A stretch of 36,386 nucleotides of DNA, from assembly GCF_000702005.1 (NCBI RefSeq), contig NZ_JNKI01000025.1:1-36386 (forward strand). Reading direction: 5' to 3'. The DNA comes from Selenomonas sp. ND2010 (GTDB taxonomy: Bacteria > Bacillota > Negativicutes > Selenomonadales > Selenomonadaceae). Positions 25,394 through 35,076 of the stretch are shown here, in pieces. Positions within the stretch are counted from its first letter, which is position 1; every line of letters starts with the position of its first letter. The translations under genes and the position numbers were made by a program. The notes beneath the pieces are model-generated. The model worked only from the letters and a program-made list of their open reading frames with translations. It did no database searches and was not told the DNA's origin.

Positions 25394-25960
25394 TCTCGTT
25401 TTTTCAATCACGAATGCATACGGCGCTGTCGCTGCATGATTCAGCAGTCGATAGCAGCCAACGGTGTACTCACGTTTCGAAAGCCTTTGCAAATACGCCT
25501 CCAACTGCATCGCTTCCTCTTTTCCAGCCGCATGACCAGGGTAAGCGACAATCACGCAGATACCTTGAACCACCAGCTTGCGCAAAACCTTCGTCACAGC
25601 AATTTGCGTACTCTCCCAAACGGTCGTCAGCTCATGTTCCTGGCCCGGCAAATAACCAAGATTAAACATCGCCATATCGATGTTCTCCGCCACCACTGCA
25701 TCAAGTTCTGCATGACTGCGCAAAACATATTCGATTTTCGCCGAAAAGTCCGCCGTCAACTGCCGCGTCTGTTGCAAGGCTTCGGTTTGTACATCAAACG
25801 CATAGATTTTGGCATCATCGGGCGTATGCTGGGCCAAAAAAAGCGTATCGTTGCCATTGCCAGCCGTGGCATCCACCACGATTTTCGCCCCCTTCAACGC
25901 AGGTAAAATTGCCTGTTGGATAAGATTTATTACTTTGCTTACGGTCTGCACACGCTCCAT
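25391..25960 (-). CDS. mnmM: Class I SAM methyltransferase, MnmM/YtqB family (tRNA U34)
   Basis: This family matches Bacillus YtqB, now known as MnmM, which methylates the nm5s2U34 wobble base of tRNA; it was formerly annotated as rRNA methylase (PF06962). SAM-binding motif I is VVDATAGNGNDT (28-39), with an acidic residue in FDVQTEA. The catalytic-type motif is N100-LGYLPG-QEH, as in the family. 189 residues fits. ATG 25960 has AAAGG only 1 nt upstream; the GTG three codons in (25951) is better spaced, so the true start may be there. It is the last gene of uvrB-uvrA-mnmM. Confidence 0.85.
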   Translation of the reverse strand: MERVQTVSKVINLIQQAILPALKGAKIVVDATAGNGNDTLFLAQHTPDDAKIYAFDVQTEALQQTRQLTADFSAKIEYVLRSHAELDAVVAENIDMAMFNLGYLPGQEHELTTVWESTQIAVTKVLRKLVVQGICVIVAYPGHAAGKEEAMQLEAYLQRLSKREYTVGCYRLLNHAATAPYAFVIEKTR

Positions 25961-25997
25961 CCTTTCACGCTCTGCTATTGCAATTTTTCCTCAAGAC

Positions 25998-28826
25998 TTA
26001 ATTATTCTTTTCCTCGAGCAGCGGTTTCAGGAATTTCCCCGTATACGATTCCGGCACCTTTACGATATCCTCAGGGCGGCCAACAGCAACAATCGTACCA
26101 CCCTTATCGCCCCCCTCTGGTCCAAGGTCGATGATGTGATCCGCCGTCTTGATGACATCCAGGTTGTGCTCGATGACCACTACCGTATCGCCACCATCCA
26201 CAAGCCGCTGCAAAATTCCCAGCAGTTTGTGAATATCGGCGGTATGAAGTCCAGTCGTCGGTTCATCGAGAATGTAGAGTGTCTTCCCTGTACTGCGGCG
26301 CGAAAGTTCCGTCGCCAGCTTAACGCGCTGCGCCTCGCCGCCCGAAAGCGTCGTCGCCGGCTGCCCGAGCCGGATATACCCCAGCCCCACATCCTGAATG
26401 ACTTGCAGCTTGCGCGCAATACGCGGCACATTGGCAAAGAAGGCCAATGCCTCTTCGATTGTCATATCGAGCACATCGGCAATAGTCTTGCCTTTGTAGC
26501 GTACCTCAAGCGTTTCCCGATTATAGCGTGCTCCTTTACATACCTCACAAGGCACATAGACATCCGGCAGGAAGTGCATTTCGATTTTCAAAATGCCATC
26601 GCCTTTGCAGGCTTCACACCGTCCGCCCTTGACATTGAAACTGAAACGGCCAGCCTTATAACCGCGCATCTTCGATTCAGCCGTCTGGCTGAAGAGCTCA
26701 CGGATGGCATCAAATACGCCCGTATACGTTGCCGGATTGGATCGCGGGGTGCGGCCGATTGGCTGCTGATCGATATCGATGATTTTGTCGATATGCTCCA
26801 GTCCCTTGATTTTCTTATGACGGCCAGGTTTTCCCTTCGCATGATAAAGCCGCGAAGCTATCCCCTTATAGAGAATCTCATTGACGAGCGTACTCTTGCC
26901 CGAGCCTGATACGCCGGTAACCAGTGTCAGCGTTCCCAGGGGAAAGCGGACATTGATATTCTTGAGGTTGTTTTCTGCTGCCCCGACGATTTCGAGGAAT
27001 TTGCCATTGCCGGGGCGTCGTTTGGCTGGCACCGGTATGAACTTCCGACGTGACAGATACTGCCCCGTCACCGATTCCGGCACCTGCATGATTTCCTGCG
27101 CGGTCCCCTGGGCTACGACCCGGCCGCCATGCTCACCAGCGCCCGGCCCGATATCGATGATATGATCTGCCGCATACATGGTGTCCTCATCATGCTCCAC
27201 GACCAACAAGGTATTGCCGAGATCACGCAGATGTTTCAGTGTCTCCAACAAGCGGTTGTTATCGCGCTGATGCAGACCAATACTCGGCTCATCGAGCACA
27301 TAGAGCACTCCCTGCAGCCCCGAGCCAATCTGCGTCGCCAGTCGGATGCGCTGCGCTTCCCCTCCCGATAGCGTTCCCGCAGCCCGTGAAAGAGTCAGAT
27401 ACTCGAGTCCCACATCGAGCAGGAACTTCAAGCGGGCATGGATTTCCTTTAAAATCTGCCGGGCAATTTTAGCCTCACGCGGTGTAAGTTCGAGCTTGGC
27501 AAAGAATTCATCCGCCTCGCGAATGTTCATCGCCGTTACTTCATGGATATTCCTACCGCCCACTAATACCGACAACGTCTCTGGCTTCAGCCTTGCACCA
27601 TGGCAGGCGGAACACGGAATCTCCGTCATATAATTTTCATAGGATTCACGCATCTCATCCGAATCCGTCTCGTGATACCGGCGCGAAAGCATCGGCAGAA
27701 CGCCTTCGAATTCCACATGGTAATCCTTACGTTCCCCAAACATATTCGTATACTGAAATTGGAATTTTTCACTGCCAGCTCCATGCAGCAGGATCTTGCG
27801 AATTTTCTTGTCGATCTCATCCCAAGGCGTATCTACCGTATACCCGTATTTCTGCAAAACGGCCGTAATGACACACATCCCATAGGAATGCGGATTCTTC
27901 GACAGGGGGGCAAACGCGCCTTTCCCAATGGATAAGGTTGGATCTGGCACCACCAGTTCTTCATCGAACTCCATATGACTACCAAGGCCCATGCAAACCG
28001 GACAGGCACCATAAGGGCTGTTGAACGAGAACATGCGTGGCGTAATCTCCGGCAGGCTGATGCCACAATCCACGCAGGCAAAATTCTCACTGAACATCAA
28101 CAGCTCACCATCGACGATCTGCACATAGACGACACCATCTCCGAGTTTCAGCGCCGTCTCAAGCGAATCGGCCAATCGCTGATCCATACCTTCCCGAACG
28201 ACCAAGCGATCGATGACCACCTCAATCGTATGCTTTTTATTCTTTTCCAGCTTAATCTCATCACTGATGTCATAGATTTCCCCATCAATCCGCACCCGGA
28301 CATACCCCTCATGACGGATATGATCGAGGATTTTGCGATGTTCGCCTTTTTTGCCACGGACCACCTGTGCCATGATTAAAAGTTTCGTGCGCTCAGGCAG
28401 CTCCTTGATCTGATCGACCATCTGATCCACGGTCTGCTGCGTAATGGGCTTGCCGCATTTCGGGCAGTGTGGGCGGCCAGCCCGCGCAAAGAGCAGACGC
28501 AGATAATCGTAGATTTCCGTAACGGTACCTACCGTAGAGCGTGGGTTATGGCTGGTCGTCTTCTGGTCAATCGATATGGCCGGCGACAGACCGTCAATGT
28601 TATCGACATCCGGCTTATCCATCTGCCCCAGGAACTGCCGGGCATACGAAGACAAGGACTCCACATAGCGGCGCTGACCTTCGGCATAAACCGTATCAAA
28701 AGCCAAAGAGGACTTACCGGATCCGGAAAGTCCTGTAACGACCACCAACTTGTCCCGCGGAATATCCACATTGATGTTTTTGAGGTTATGCGCACGTGCG
28801 CCCTTTATCCGGATAAATTGTTCCAT
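25998..28826 (-). CDS. uvrA: Excinuclease ABC subunit A
   Basis: UvrA is the damage-recognition ATPase of nucleotide excision repair, acting as a dimer with UvrB. Two ABC modules are present: Walker [10 protein letters not shown] (32-40) and GVSGSGKST (638-646), ABC signatures LSGGEAQR (486 onward and again near 830), and zinc modules including C251-x2-C254 with C275-x2-C278, and CEACKGDG. 942 residues is standard. ATG follows AAAGGAACGAAA. It is 16 nt after uvrB, so the two are coupled. Confidence 0.98.
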   Translation of the reverse strand: MEQFIRIKGARAHNLKNINVDIPRDKLVVVTGLSGSGKSSLAFDTVYAEGQRRYVESLSSYARQFLGQMDKPDVDNIDGLSPAISIDQKTTSHNPRSTVGTVTEIYDYLRLLFARAGRPHCPKCGKPITQQTVDQMVDQIKELPERTKLLIMAQVVRGKKGEHRKILDHIRHEGYVRVRIDGEIYDISDEIKLEKNKKHTIEVVIDRLVVREGMDQRLADSLETALKLGDGVVYVQIVDGELLMFSENFACVDCGISLPEITPRMFSFNSPYGACPVCMGLGSHMEFDEELVVPDPTLSIGKGAFAPLSKNPHSYGMCVITAVLQKYGYTVDTPWDEIDKKIRKILLHGAGSEKFQFQYTNMFGERKDYHVEFEGVLPMLSRRYHETDSDEMRESYENYMTEIPCSACHGARLKPETLSVLVGGRNIHEVTAMNIREADEFFAKLELTPREAKIARQILKEIHARLKFLLDVGLEYLTLSRAAGTLSGGEAQRIRLATQIGSGLQGVLYVLDEPSIGLHQRDNNRLLETLKHLRDLGNTLLVVEHDEDTMYAADHIIDIGPGAGEHGGRVVAQGTAQEIMQVPESVTGQYLSRRKFIPVPAKRRPGNGKFLEIVGAAENNLKNINVRFPLGTLTLVTGVSGSGKSTLVNEILYKGIASRLYHAKGKPGRHKKIKGLEHIDKIIDIDQQPIGRTPRSNPATYTGVFDAIRELFSQTAESKMRGYKAGRFSFNVKGGRCEACKGDGILKIEMHFLPDVYVPCEVCKGARYNRETLEVRYKGKTIADVLDMTIEEALAFFANVPRIARKLQVIQDVGLGYIRLGQPATTLSGGEAQRVKLATELSRRSTGKTLYILDEPTTGLHTADIHKLLGILQRLVDGGDTVVVIEHNLDVIKTADHIIDLGPEGGDKGGTIVAVGRPEDIVKVPESYTGKFLKPLLEEKNN

Positions 28827-28842
28827 TTTCGTTCCTTTCCTT

Positions 28843-30882
28843 TTACTGCTTTGCTTTTAGAAGCGTTCCATCAAGTTCCAGTATCATATCGCGCAATTCC
28901 GCCGCCCGCTCAAATTCCATCGCACGCGATGCCTGCTGCATCTCGCGCATCAAGGTCTTGACGAGTTTTTCCTTATCCTTCTTCGTGAGTTTCCGGCGCT
29001 TTTTGCTATCCTCACTCCCATAAGAAGCAGCCGTCTCGGCCACCAGCGTTGTTTCAATCAGCGGCTTGATGGGCTTCCGGATGGTTTTGGGCACAATGCC
29101 ATGCTCTTTATTGTACCCCGCTTGAATCTCACGGCGGCGCTCCGTCTCATCGATAGCCCGCTTCATCGAATCGGTTATGCGGTCCGCATACATGATGACA
29201 TGACCATTGGCATTGCGGGCAGCGCGGCCAATGATCTGTATCAGCGACGTATCCGAGCGCAGGAAACCTTCCTTGTCGGCATCGAGGATGGCGATAAGCG
29301 ATACCTCCGGCATATCAAGGCCCTCGCGCAAAAGGTTGATGCCAACGAGCACGTCAAATTCCCCGGCGCGCAGGTCATGAATGATCTCCGCCCGCTCAAT
29401 CGTTGCAATATCGGAATGCAGATAGCGCACCTTGATGCCGGTCTCCTTTAGATAATCTGTGAGATTCTCCGCCATCTTTTTGGTCAGCGTCGTCACGAGT
29501 ACGCGCTCATCCTTTTCGATGCGCAGCTTGATTTCTGCCAGCAAATCATCAATCTGCCCCTCGAGCGGCCGCACCTCGATTTCTGGATCCAAAAGACCTG
29601 TCGGGCGAATAATCTGCTGCGCTACCTGCTGTGCCTTACCCAGTTCATATTTTCCCGGCGTTGCCGAAACATAAATGATTTGGTTAATGCGCGCCGCAAA
29701 CTCCTCAAAAGTCAGCGGCCGGTTATCGAATGCCGACGGCAGGCGGAAACCATTTTCGACGAGTGATACCTTACGACTGCGGTCCCCCGCATACATCGCA
29801 TGAACCTGCGGCAGCGTGACATGCGACTCGTCCATGACGATCAGAAAATCTTCTGGGAAGTAATCCAGCAGCGTATACGGTGCATCACCAGCCTTGCGGT
29901 GCGTCAAATGACGGGAATAATTTTCAATCCCGGAACAATAGCCCATCTCCTGCATCATCTCGAGATCATATTTGGTGCGCTGCTCCAGCCGCTGCGCTTC
30001 CAGTAATTTTCCCTGCTGCTGAAACAAACCGACCTGCTCTTCCATCTCGGCCTTAATATCCGCCATCGCAATTTTTAAATCTTCATCTTCCGTAACATAG
30101 TGGGAAGCAGGAAAGACCATCAGATGTGTGCGCTCGCCATAAACCTCGCCCGTCACTACATCAAACTCCACCATGCGGTCAATCTCATCGCCAAAGAGTT
30201 CAATGCGTACGGCCCGGTTATTATAGCCAGCAGGGAACACCTCGATTACATCCCCGCGCACGCGGAATCGACCGCGCTCAAAGGCGATGTCGTTGCGCTC
30301 ATAGCGAATCTGTACGAGCTTGCGCAGTATGGCCTCGCGTTCCATTTCCTGCCCTTTGTGCAGGGAGAGCACCATTTCATGATAGCTCTCCGGCGAACCC
30401 AAACCATAAATACACGAAACCGAGGCCACGATGATGACATCGCGCCGTTCAAATAACGAACAGGTTGCCGAGTGACGAAGTTCATCAATTTCATCATTGA
30501 TGGAGGAATCCTTCTCAATATAGGTATCCGTCGAAGCAATATAGGCCTCAGGCTGATAATAGTCGTAGTAGCTGACAAAATAGCCGACGTAATTATCTGG
30601 GAAAAATGTTTTGAACTCACTAGCCAGCTGTGCCGCGAGCGTTTTATTATGCGCAATGACCAAGGTCGGCTTTTGCACCTTCTCAATAACCTTGGCAATG
30701 GTATAGGTCTTGCCTGTGCCAGTCGCTCCGAGTAATACCTGCGCTTCCTGGCCATTTATTATCCCCGCCGCCAAGTCATCGATAGCCTGCGGCTGGTCTC
30801 CCATTGGCTCAAACGGTGCCACCACCTTGAAAGGAATATTCGTATCGAATTGCGTTGTATTCAGTTTCGGCACCATCGCCAT
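28843..30882 (-). CDS. uvrB: Excinuclease ABC subunit B
   Basis: UvrB is the helicase-like subunit that verifies damage and recruits UvrC. Walker A GATGTGKT (52-59), the beta-hairpin region with [10 protein letters not shown], helicase motifs [12 protein letters not shown]-like [12 protein letters not shown] and QIIGRAARN, and a C-terminal UVR domain ([14 protein letters not shown]) that contacts UvrC are all present. 679 residues is normal. ATG is preceded by AGAGGAGG. It is first in the uvrB-uvrA-mnmM run, with the promoter at 30924-30953. No clear LexA/SOS box is visible upstream. Confidence 0.98.
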   Translation of the reverse strand: MAMVPKLNTTQFDTNIPFKVVAPFEPMGDQPQAIDDLAAGIINGQEAQVLLGATGTGKTYTIAKVIEKVQKPTLVIAHNKTLAAQLASEFKTFFPDNYVGYFVSYYDYYQPEAYIASTDTYIEKDSSINDEIDELRHSATCSLFERRDVIIVASVSCIYGLGSPESYHEMVLSLHKGQEMEREAILRKLVQIRYERNDIAFERGRFRVRGDVIEVFPAGYNNRAVRIELFGDEIDRMVEFDVVTGEVYGERTHLMVFPASHYVTEDEDLKIAMADIKAEMEEQVGLFQQQGKLLEAQRLEQRTKYDLEMMQEMGYCSGIENYSRHLTHRKAGDAPYTLLDYFPEDFLIVMDESHVTLPQVHAMYAGDRSRKVSLVENGFRLPSAFDNRPLTFEEFAARINQIIYVSATPGKYELGKAQQVAQQIIRPTGLLDPEIEVRPLEGQIDDLLAEIKLRIEKDERVLVTTLTKKMAENLTDYLKETGIKVRYLHSDIATIERAEIIHDLRAGEFDVLVGINLLREGLDMPEVSLIAILDADKEGFLRSDTSLIQIIGRAARNANGHVIMYADRITDSMKRAIDETERRREIQAGYNKEHGIVPKTIRKPIKPLIETTLVAETAASYGSEDSKKRRKLTKKDKEKLVKTLMREMQQASRAMEFERAAELRDMILELDGTLLKAKQ

Positions 30883-30923
30883 AACAAGACCTCCTCTAGC
30901 TTTTATCGAATGTGTGTACTCTA

Positions 30924-30953
30924 ATTATAACGCCATTTTCTCCCTTTTGTCGA
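30924..30953 (-). promoter_or_regulatory. Promoter of uvrB
   Basis: On the minus strand -35 TCGACA (30953-30948), 18-bp spacer and -10 TATAAT (30929-30924). The 14 bases AATGGCGTTATAAT (30937-30924) are identical to those at the ctsR -10 (8008-7995). Confidence 0.6.
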
Positions 30954-31033
30954 CCAGCAAAAGCTCCTGTAATTCCGCATCTTTTGCATAGTATTTGCTT
31001 CTTTTACCGCTTTTCTATGCAAATTTAGCAGGC

Positions 31034-31039
31034 TATAAT
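31034..31039 (+). promoter_or_regulatory. -10 box of the symporter gene
   Basis: Plus-strand TATAAT lies 52 nt before the start codon. No good -35 is seen 16-18 bp upstream, so the gene may need an activator or use a weak promoter. Confidence 0.4.
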
Positions 31040-31091
31040 AAAGACAGATTGATTCATTTATATTTTTATATACATAGGATGTGATTATATT

Positions 31092-32393
31092 ATGGAAAAA
31101 ACTTCCGCTACAACGGCAAACTCGTTCTTGTCCTATCTCAAGAATTACGGCTTTGTCCTCTTTATGTTGCTCGGTATCGTATCGGGTACCCTGCTCGGCC
31201 TATACTTTCCAGAAGCCAAGGGATTAAAACCACTTGGGGATCTCTTCATCAACTTGATGTTCTGCATCGTCGTGCCCATGGTCTTTGTTTCCATTGCCTC
31301 GGCTATCGCTAACATGGACTCGGCAGGCCGGGCCGGCAAAGTCATGGGCATCACCGTGGCTGCCTTCTCGGTTACAGCGCTGATTGCCGCCATTGTCATG
31401 TATGCAGTAGTTTCCTGCATAAACATCGTCCCCGCAGGCTTTTCGGTCAATGAGATGGTAACCTCCACCGAGGAACTCACCAAAATTACCGCGGGCGAAC
31501 TGCTCGTCAACTTCTTCACGAAACCAGACTTTGCCGAGCTGCTCTCACGCCGTGCGATGCTGCCGCTGATTATCTTTGCCGTCATCTTCGGCTTTGGCGT
31601 CCAGTTATCGGGGGGCAAAAAGACCATGACCGCCAAATTGCTCGATGACCTTTCACGCTGCATCATGAAGACCGTTACCATCATCTCTTACTATGCACCG
31701 ATTGGTTTCTTTGGTTTCTTTGCCAATCTCGCGGCCACCTACGGCACCGACCTCATGGGCGGTTATGCCAAGACGCTGCTCGTTTACTATGCCATGTGCT
31801 TCCTCTACATGTTCGTCTTCTTCCCACTCTATGCCTGGTATGGCGGTGGCCGCCATGCCGTTCCTGTCATGTGGCGCAATCTCTTCAAACCGGCAGCTGT
31901 ATCGTTTGGCACCTGCTCTTCTGTCGCCACCATTCCTACCAACATGGAAGCCGCTAAAGCCAGCGGAGTCTCCAAGGAAGTCACCGACATCGTCATGCCA
32001 CTGGGAGCCACCATGCACATGGATGGTTCCGCTATGGGCGCCATTGTGAAAGTCGCCTTCCTCTTCGGCATCTCGGGCATGGACTTCAATAGCGGCGACG
32101 CCATCCTTGCCATCATCATTGCTGTATTCTCTTCCGTGGCCATGTCGGGCATCCCCGGTGGCGGCGGTGTTGGCGAGCTCGTACTCTGCTCCTTCTTCTT
32201 CAACAACAGTGCCGAGCAGATGACGATTGCCTACACGCTGGCACTGGCTATTGGCAATCTCATTGATCCGCCGGCTACCATGGTCAACGCCGCTGGCGAC
32301 TATGTCGCTACTTATATCGTTTCGCGCTATACCGACGGCAAAGACTGGCTGGAGAAAAAACTTACCCGTGTCCAAACGGAAAGCAACGCCTAA
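31092..32393 (+). CDS. Dicarboxylate/amino acid:cation symporter (DAACS family)
   Basis: This GltP/DctA-type secondary transporter couples uptake of an acidic amino acid or C4-dicarboxylate to Na+ or H+. It has about eight hydrophobic segments and two re-entrant loops: HP1 with SFGTCSSVATIPTN (271-284), the unwound TM7-type motif M310-D-G-S313 (usually NMDGT; here HMDGS), and HP2 with MSGIPGGGGVGELV. 433 residues is typical. The Shine-Dalgarno (AGGATGTG) is modest. The substrate cannot be read from sequence; a succinate or fumarate role would suit a propionate fermenter but is only inference. It is a single-gene unit. Confidence 0.92.
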   Translation: MEKTSATTANSFLSYLKNYGFVLFMLLGIVSGTLLGLYFPEAKGLKPLGDLFINLMFCIVVPMVFVSIASAIANMDSAGRAGKVMGITVAAFSVTALIAAIVMYAVVSCINIVPAGFSVNEMVTSTEELTKITAGELLVNFFTKPDFAELLSRRAMLPLIIFAVIFGFGVQLSGGKKTMTAKLLDDLSRCIMKTVTIISYYAPIGFFGFFANLAATYGTDLMGGYAKTLLVYYAMCFLYMFVFFPLYAWYGGGRHAVPVMWRNLFKPAAVSFGTCSSVATIPTNMEAAKASGVSKEVTDIVMPLGATMHMDGSAMGAIVKVAFLFGISGMDFNSGDAILAIIIAVFSSVAMSGIPGGGGVGELVLCSFFFNNSAEQMTIAYTLALAIGNLIDPPATMVNAAGDYVATYIVSRYTDGKDWLEKKLTRVQTESNA

Positions 32394-32399
32394 CGGGCT

Positions 32400-32466
32400 C
32401 GCATACAAAAAGCTGACCCTTGACAAGTCAAATTTGACCTGTCAAGGGTCAGCTTTTTTGTATGCG
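32400..32466. terminator. Large near-perfect palindromic terminator
   Basis: CGCATAC-AAAAAGCTGACCC... is mirrored by ...GGGTCAGCTTTTTT-GTATGCG over 67 bp, with only one extra T and mismatched A/C positions around the inner GTCAAA/TTTGAC. Runs of A and T flank the core stem on both sides, so it can terminate the symporter (plus) and the PTS/ECF-like run (minus). Confidence 0.9.
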
Positions 32467-32473
32467 AAGATAA

Positions 32474-32971
32474 TCATCGGGCAAACGAAATCTTAGTACT
32501 TATTTTCCTGGCCAGGAAAATCCCCACCATGCCCGTCACGAGCTGAGGCCAGCTCATCATAAACAGCATTATCGCCATCATTGCCTCGGGAAGTTCTAGC
32601 AACTGCCCAACGATCATCGTACCGCTATATAAAAGCACAGCCTTGACCACGGGTGCCAGATACAACAGTCTACTATGGCGGAAGAATCCTGCCCATAGCG
32701 TGAACACTATATTTCCACCAGCCACGACCGGAATCATCCAAACGATTGGCAGCTGCCCCTGGACGAAAGCCCCCAAGGGCAGTACCCCGCCAATCACAGC
32801 CGCCCAACGGCTGTCCGTATGCCAAATACTTAGCACCATAACCGTGTTTAGCAAACTCCCAATCAAAAACATATTGACCGGGCCTGGAATCATCGGGATG
32901 ACGAGCCGGATACTCTGAACCAACAGCGCTATGGCCAAAAACATCGCCAGCACCGTCCAAGTCCTCTTCAT
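32474..32971 (-). CDS. Putative ECF transporter S component-like membrane protein
   Basis: This 165-residue protein is mostly hydrophobic, with five to six membrane segments. Its pattern (IPMIPGPVNMFLIGSLLNTVMVL, WAAVIGGVLPLGAFVQGQLP, WMIPVVAGGN) is like small S components of energy-coupling-factor vitamin transporters, especially CD3073-type putative ones. The substrate is unknown. ATG follows AGAGGTGGGCAG. It is 27 nt downstream of the PTS IIA gene and probably its last co-transcribed gene, which is an unusual partner for a sugar PTS. No ECF ATPase or T component is nearby. Confidence 0.55.
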   Translation of the reverse strand: MKRTWTVLAMFLAIALLVQSIRLVIPMIPGPVNMFLIGSLLNTVMVLSIWHTDSRWAAVIGGVLPLGAFVQGQLPIVWMIPVVAGGNIVFTLWAGFFRHSRLLYLAPVVKAVLLYSGTMIVGQLLELPEAMMAIMLFMMSWPQLVTGMVGIFLARKISTKISFAR

Positions 32972-32998
32972 CTGCCCACCTCTTTGCCAGTACGAAGC

Positions 32999-33475
32999 TT
33001 AGAGCTGAACCGTAAGGACTCGCTCTGCCTGCTCCAAATGTTTTTCAATCTTTTTGGCCTTTTCCGCTCCATTGGTGAGCGCAATAATCGTCGTAAGCGG
33101 TTTGCCTTCCTTCTTGATAGAATCCGCATCAAAGCGAATCAGCGCATCGCCGCGACAGACTTTTGCCCCCTGCTGGGTAAGTGCCTCAAAGCCGCGTCCG
33201 CCGAGTTCAACCGTATCAATACCGACATGGATGAGCACCTCAAGGCCATCCGATTCAAGCGCTACGGCATGCAGCGTATCCGCTAAGAGCTTTATGGTAC
33301 CATCACACGGAGCCGTTATGGTATCTGCTCCCGCTGCCGGCTCAACAGCAAAGCCATCGCCCATCATTTTCTGGGAGAAAACCGCATCGTTGACTTCCGT
33401 GATATCAAGGATAGTACCAGCCACTGGCGCTGCAATATCCTTCTCTTTTTTTCCAAATCCAAACAATCCAAACAT
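32999..33475 (-). CDS. PTS glucose-family EIIA protein
   Basis: This is a stand-alone EIIA of the glucose/GlcNAc superfamily (Crr-like). It accepts phosphate from HPr and passes it to EIIB. The active histidine is H83 in HVGIDTVELGG and the supporting histidine is H69 (LHAVAL). APVAGTILDI at the N-terminus is a family hallmark. 158 residues is normal. It is 18 nt after the IIBC gene, so the pair makes a complete glucose- or GlcNAc-type permease. A wider regulatory role as in enterobacteria is not implied. Confidence 0.94.
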   Translation of the reverse strand: MFGLFGFGKKEKDIAAPVAGTILDITEVNDAVFSQKMMGDGFAVEPAAGADTITAPCDGTIKLLADTLHAVALESDGLEVLIHVGIDTVELGGRGFEALTQQGAKVCRGDALIRFDADSIKKEGKPLTTIIALTNGAEKAKKIEKHLEQAERVLTVQL

Positions 33476-33493
33476 AACGTAAATCCTTTCGTT

Positions 33494-34876
33494 TTAGCGG
33501 CAAGCATTCTTCATCGCATCCGCGATATGTTCCGCCTGTGTTCCGAGAACGACCTGGACCGCCTGCCCCTTGCAGACAACACCTTTAGCCCCCAGCTTCT
33601 TGAGCGCTGCTTCATCGACCAGACTGCTGTCTTCCACTTTGAGGCGCAGACGCGTGATGCACGAAGAAATCTCGAGCAGATTCTCTTTTCCCCCCAGATT
33701 CGTAATCATTGCCTGAACATAGGCGCCTTCCTCAGCAGCCTCAACTTCGTCAGCCTCAGCAGATTCATCATCATAACGGCCAATCGTCGGAATATCAAAA
33801 TGACGGATGCTCCAGCTGAAAATTACATAATACAACACAAAGAATACAGCACCAATGCCGAGGATAAGTGCCGGATTGGTTGCCAGTCCCCAGTTGAGCA
33901 CATAGTCGATAGCACCACCCGAGAATCCAAACCCATGAAGGACCCCCATGCTGTAAGTTACCGACAGTGCCAAGCCTGTGAGAATGGCATGGACAACATA
34001 AAGGGCCGGTGCCAAGAACATAAACATGAACTCAATCGGCTCCGTAATACCCGTAAGGAACGAGGTAAAGGCCACCGATGCCAAAGCACCAGCAATCACT
34101 GGACGATTCTCCGGTTTGGCAGCACGGTACATCGCCAATGCTACAGCTGGCATACCAAACATCATCATGACAAAGAAGCCTGCCATAAACATACCGGCAT
34201 GAGGGTCACCGGCAAAGAAACGATTGAGGTCACCCGTAGCAACGACACCAGCCGGCGTCGTATACTCACCAAATACGAACCAGATGAAGCTGTTGAGGAT
34301 ATGGTGAAGACCAAACGGGATAAGCAGGCGGTTCAATACACCATAGACAAACGTTCCTACGACTCCGGCGCCGATAATCCACTCACCAATGCCATGAATA
34401 AAGGTCTGGCACGGTCCCCAGATTACGCCAAAGATTCCCGCCAGCACAATCGATACGACAGCCGTCACAATCGGCACAAAACGCCGCCCGGAGAAGAACC
34501 CCAAAAACTCTGGCATCTTGATATTATAAAAGCGGTTGTAGAGGACACCAGCCTCGATACCGCTGACAATACCAGCCAGCACACTCATGTTGAGGGTCTC
34601 ATCAATTGCCTTGAGTCCCGAGGTCAGTACCAGATAACCAATACCACCTGCCAGGCCTGCAGCACCGTTATTTTCACGTGCCAAGCCGACAGCAATACCA
34701 ATTGCAAAGATAAGTGCCAAATTGTCAAAAACCGCACCGCCAGCCTTGGTGATAAACGGAATATTGAATACGTCCGGTGCACCGAGACGCAACAATAGGG
34801 CTGCTGCAGGAAGCACAGCAACCGGCAGCATCAATGCCTTACCAATGCTTTGGAGCCTTTCCAAAATACTGTTCAT
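33494..34876 (-). CDS. nagE: PTS EIICB, N-acetylglucosamine/glucose type
   Basis: This is the membrane permease and phosphotransfer protein of the sugar PTS. The EIIC domain (about 1-375) begins LQSIGKALMLPVAVLPAAALLLRLG and contains the conserved GITEPIEF loop, closely resembling NagE. The EIIB domain (about 385-460) has the phosphorylated cysteine C406 in SSCITRLRL. EIIA is separate, encoded next. I use the ATG at 34876; a start two codons upstream lies only 1 nt from the Shine-Dalgarno. 460 residues is normal for IICB. Substrate by similarity is GlcNAc, but glucose is not excluded. Confidence 0.9.
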   Translation of the reverse strand: MNSILERLQSIGKALMLPVAVLPAAALLLRLGAPDVFNIPFITKAGGAVFDNLALIFAIGIAVGLARENNGAAGLAGGIGYLVLTSGLKAIDETLNMSVLAGIVSGIEAGVLYNRFYNIKMPEFLGFFSGRRFVPIVTAVVSIVLAGIFGVIWGPCQTFIHGIGEWIIGAGVVGTFVYGVLNRLLIPFGLHHILNSFIWFVFGEYTTPAGVVATGDLNRFFAGDPHAGMFMAGFFVMMMFGMPAVALAMYRAAKPENRPVIAGALASVAFTSFLTGITEPIEFMFMFLAPALYVVHAILTGLALSVTYSMGVLHGFGFSGGAIDYVLNWGLATNPALILGIGAVFFVLYYVIFSWSIRHFDIPTIGRYDDESAEADEVEAAEEGAYVQAMITNLGGKENLLEISSCITRLRLKVEDSSLVDEAALKKLGAKGVVCKGQAVQVVLGTQAEHIADAMKNACR

Positions 34877-34908
34877 AATCATTCCTCCCTACAAATTATA
34901 GCTAATTT

Positions 34909-34949
34909 GCAAAAAAATAAACCGCCGAGCACTTTTGCCCACGGCGGCC
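34909..34949 (-). terminator. Hairpin with U-tract in front of the PTS genes
   Basis: CCGCCG and CGGCGG (34922-34927, 34942-34947) form a GC-rich stem. On the minus strand it is followed by TTTATTTTTTT, and on the plus strand by TTTTTTA. The PTS promoter (34956-34985) is upstream of it, so it lies at the very 5' end of the PTS transcript as well as downstream of the HD-GYP gene. Confidence 0.75.
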
Positions 34950-34955
34950 TTTTTT

Positions 34956-34985
34956 ATTATACGTCTTAGGAAGCATACTCGTCAA
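34956..34985 (-). promoter_or_regulatory. Promoter of the PTS operon
   Basis: On the minus strand -35 TTGACG (34985-34980), 18-bp spacer and -10 TATAAT (34961-34956). The predicted start is about 7 nt before the hairpin at 34922-34947. Confidence 0.6.
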
Positions 34986-35025
34986 TACCTCTCCTGGTCC
35001 CTGCGCAGGATTCCCAGAGCTTCCC
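34968..35025 (-). other. Nested inverted repeats between the HD-GYP gene and the PTS promoter
   Basis: On the minus strand GGGAAGC (35025-35019) can pair with GCTTCCT (34974-34968). Inside it CTCTGG (35019-35014) pairs with CCAGGAG (34997-34991) with one bulge, and the self-complementary CCTGCGCAGG sits in the loop. The rest of the spacer (35026-35076) is GC-rich without an ORF. It may be a structured 3' end of the HD-GYP mRNA or an unrecognised RNA element. It matches no riboswitch I can name. Confidence 0.35.
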
Positions 35026-35076
35026 TTGTGCGATTCGCTCCCCTGACCATAGCCCAAAGTCTCGTTAGGATTTGCC

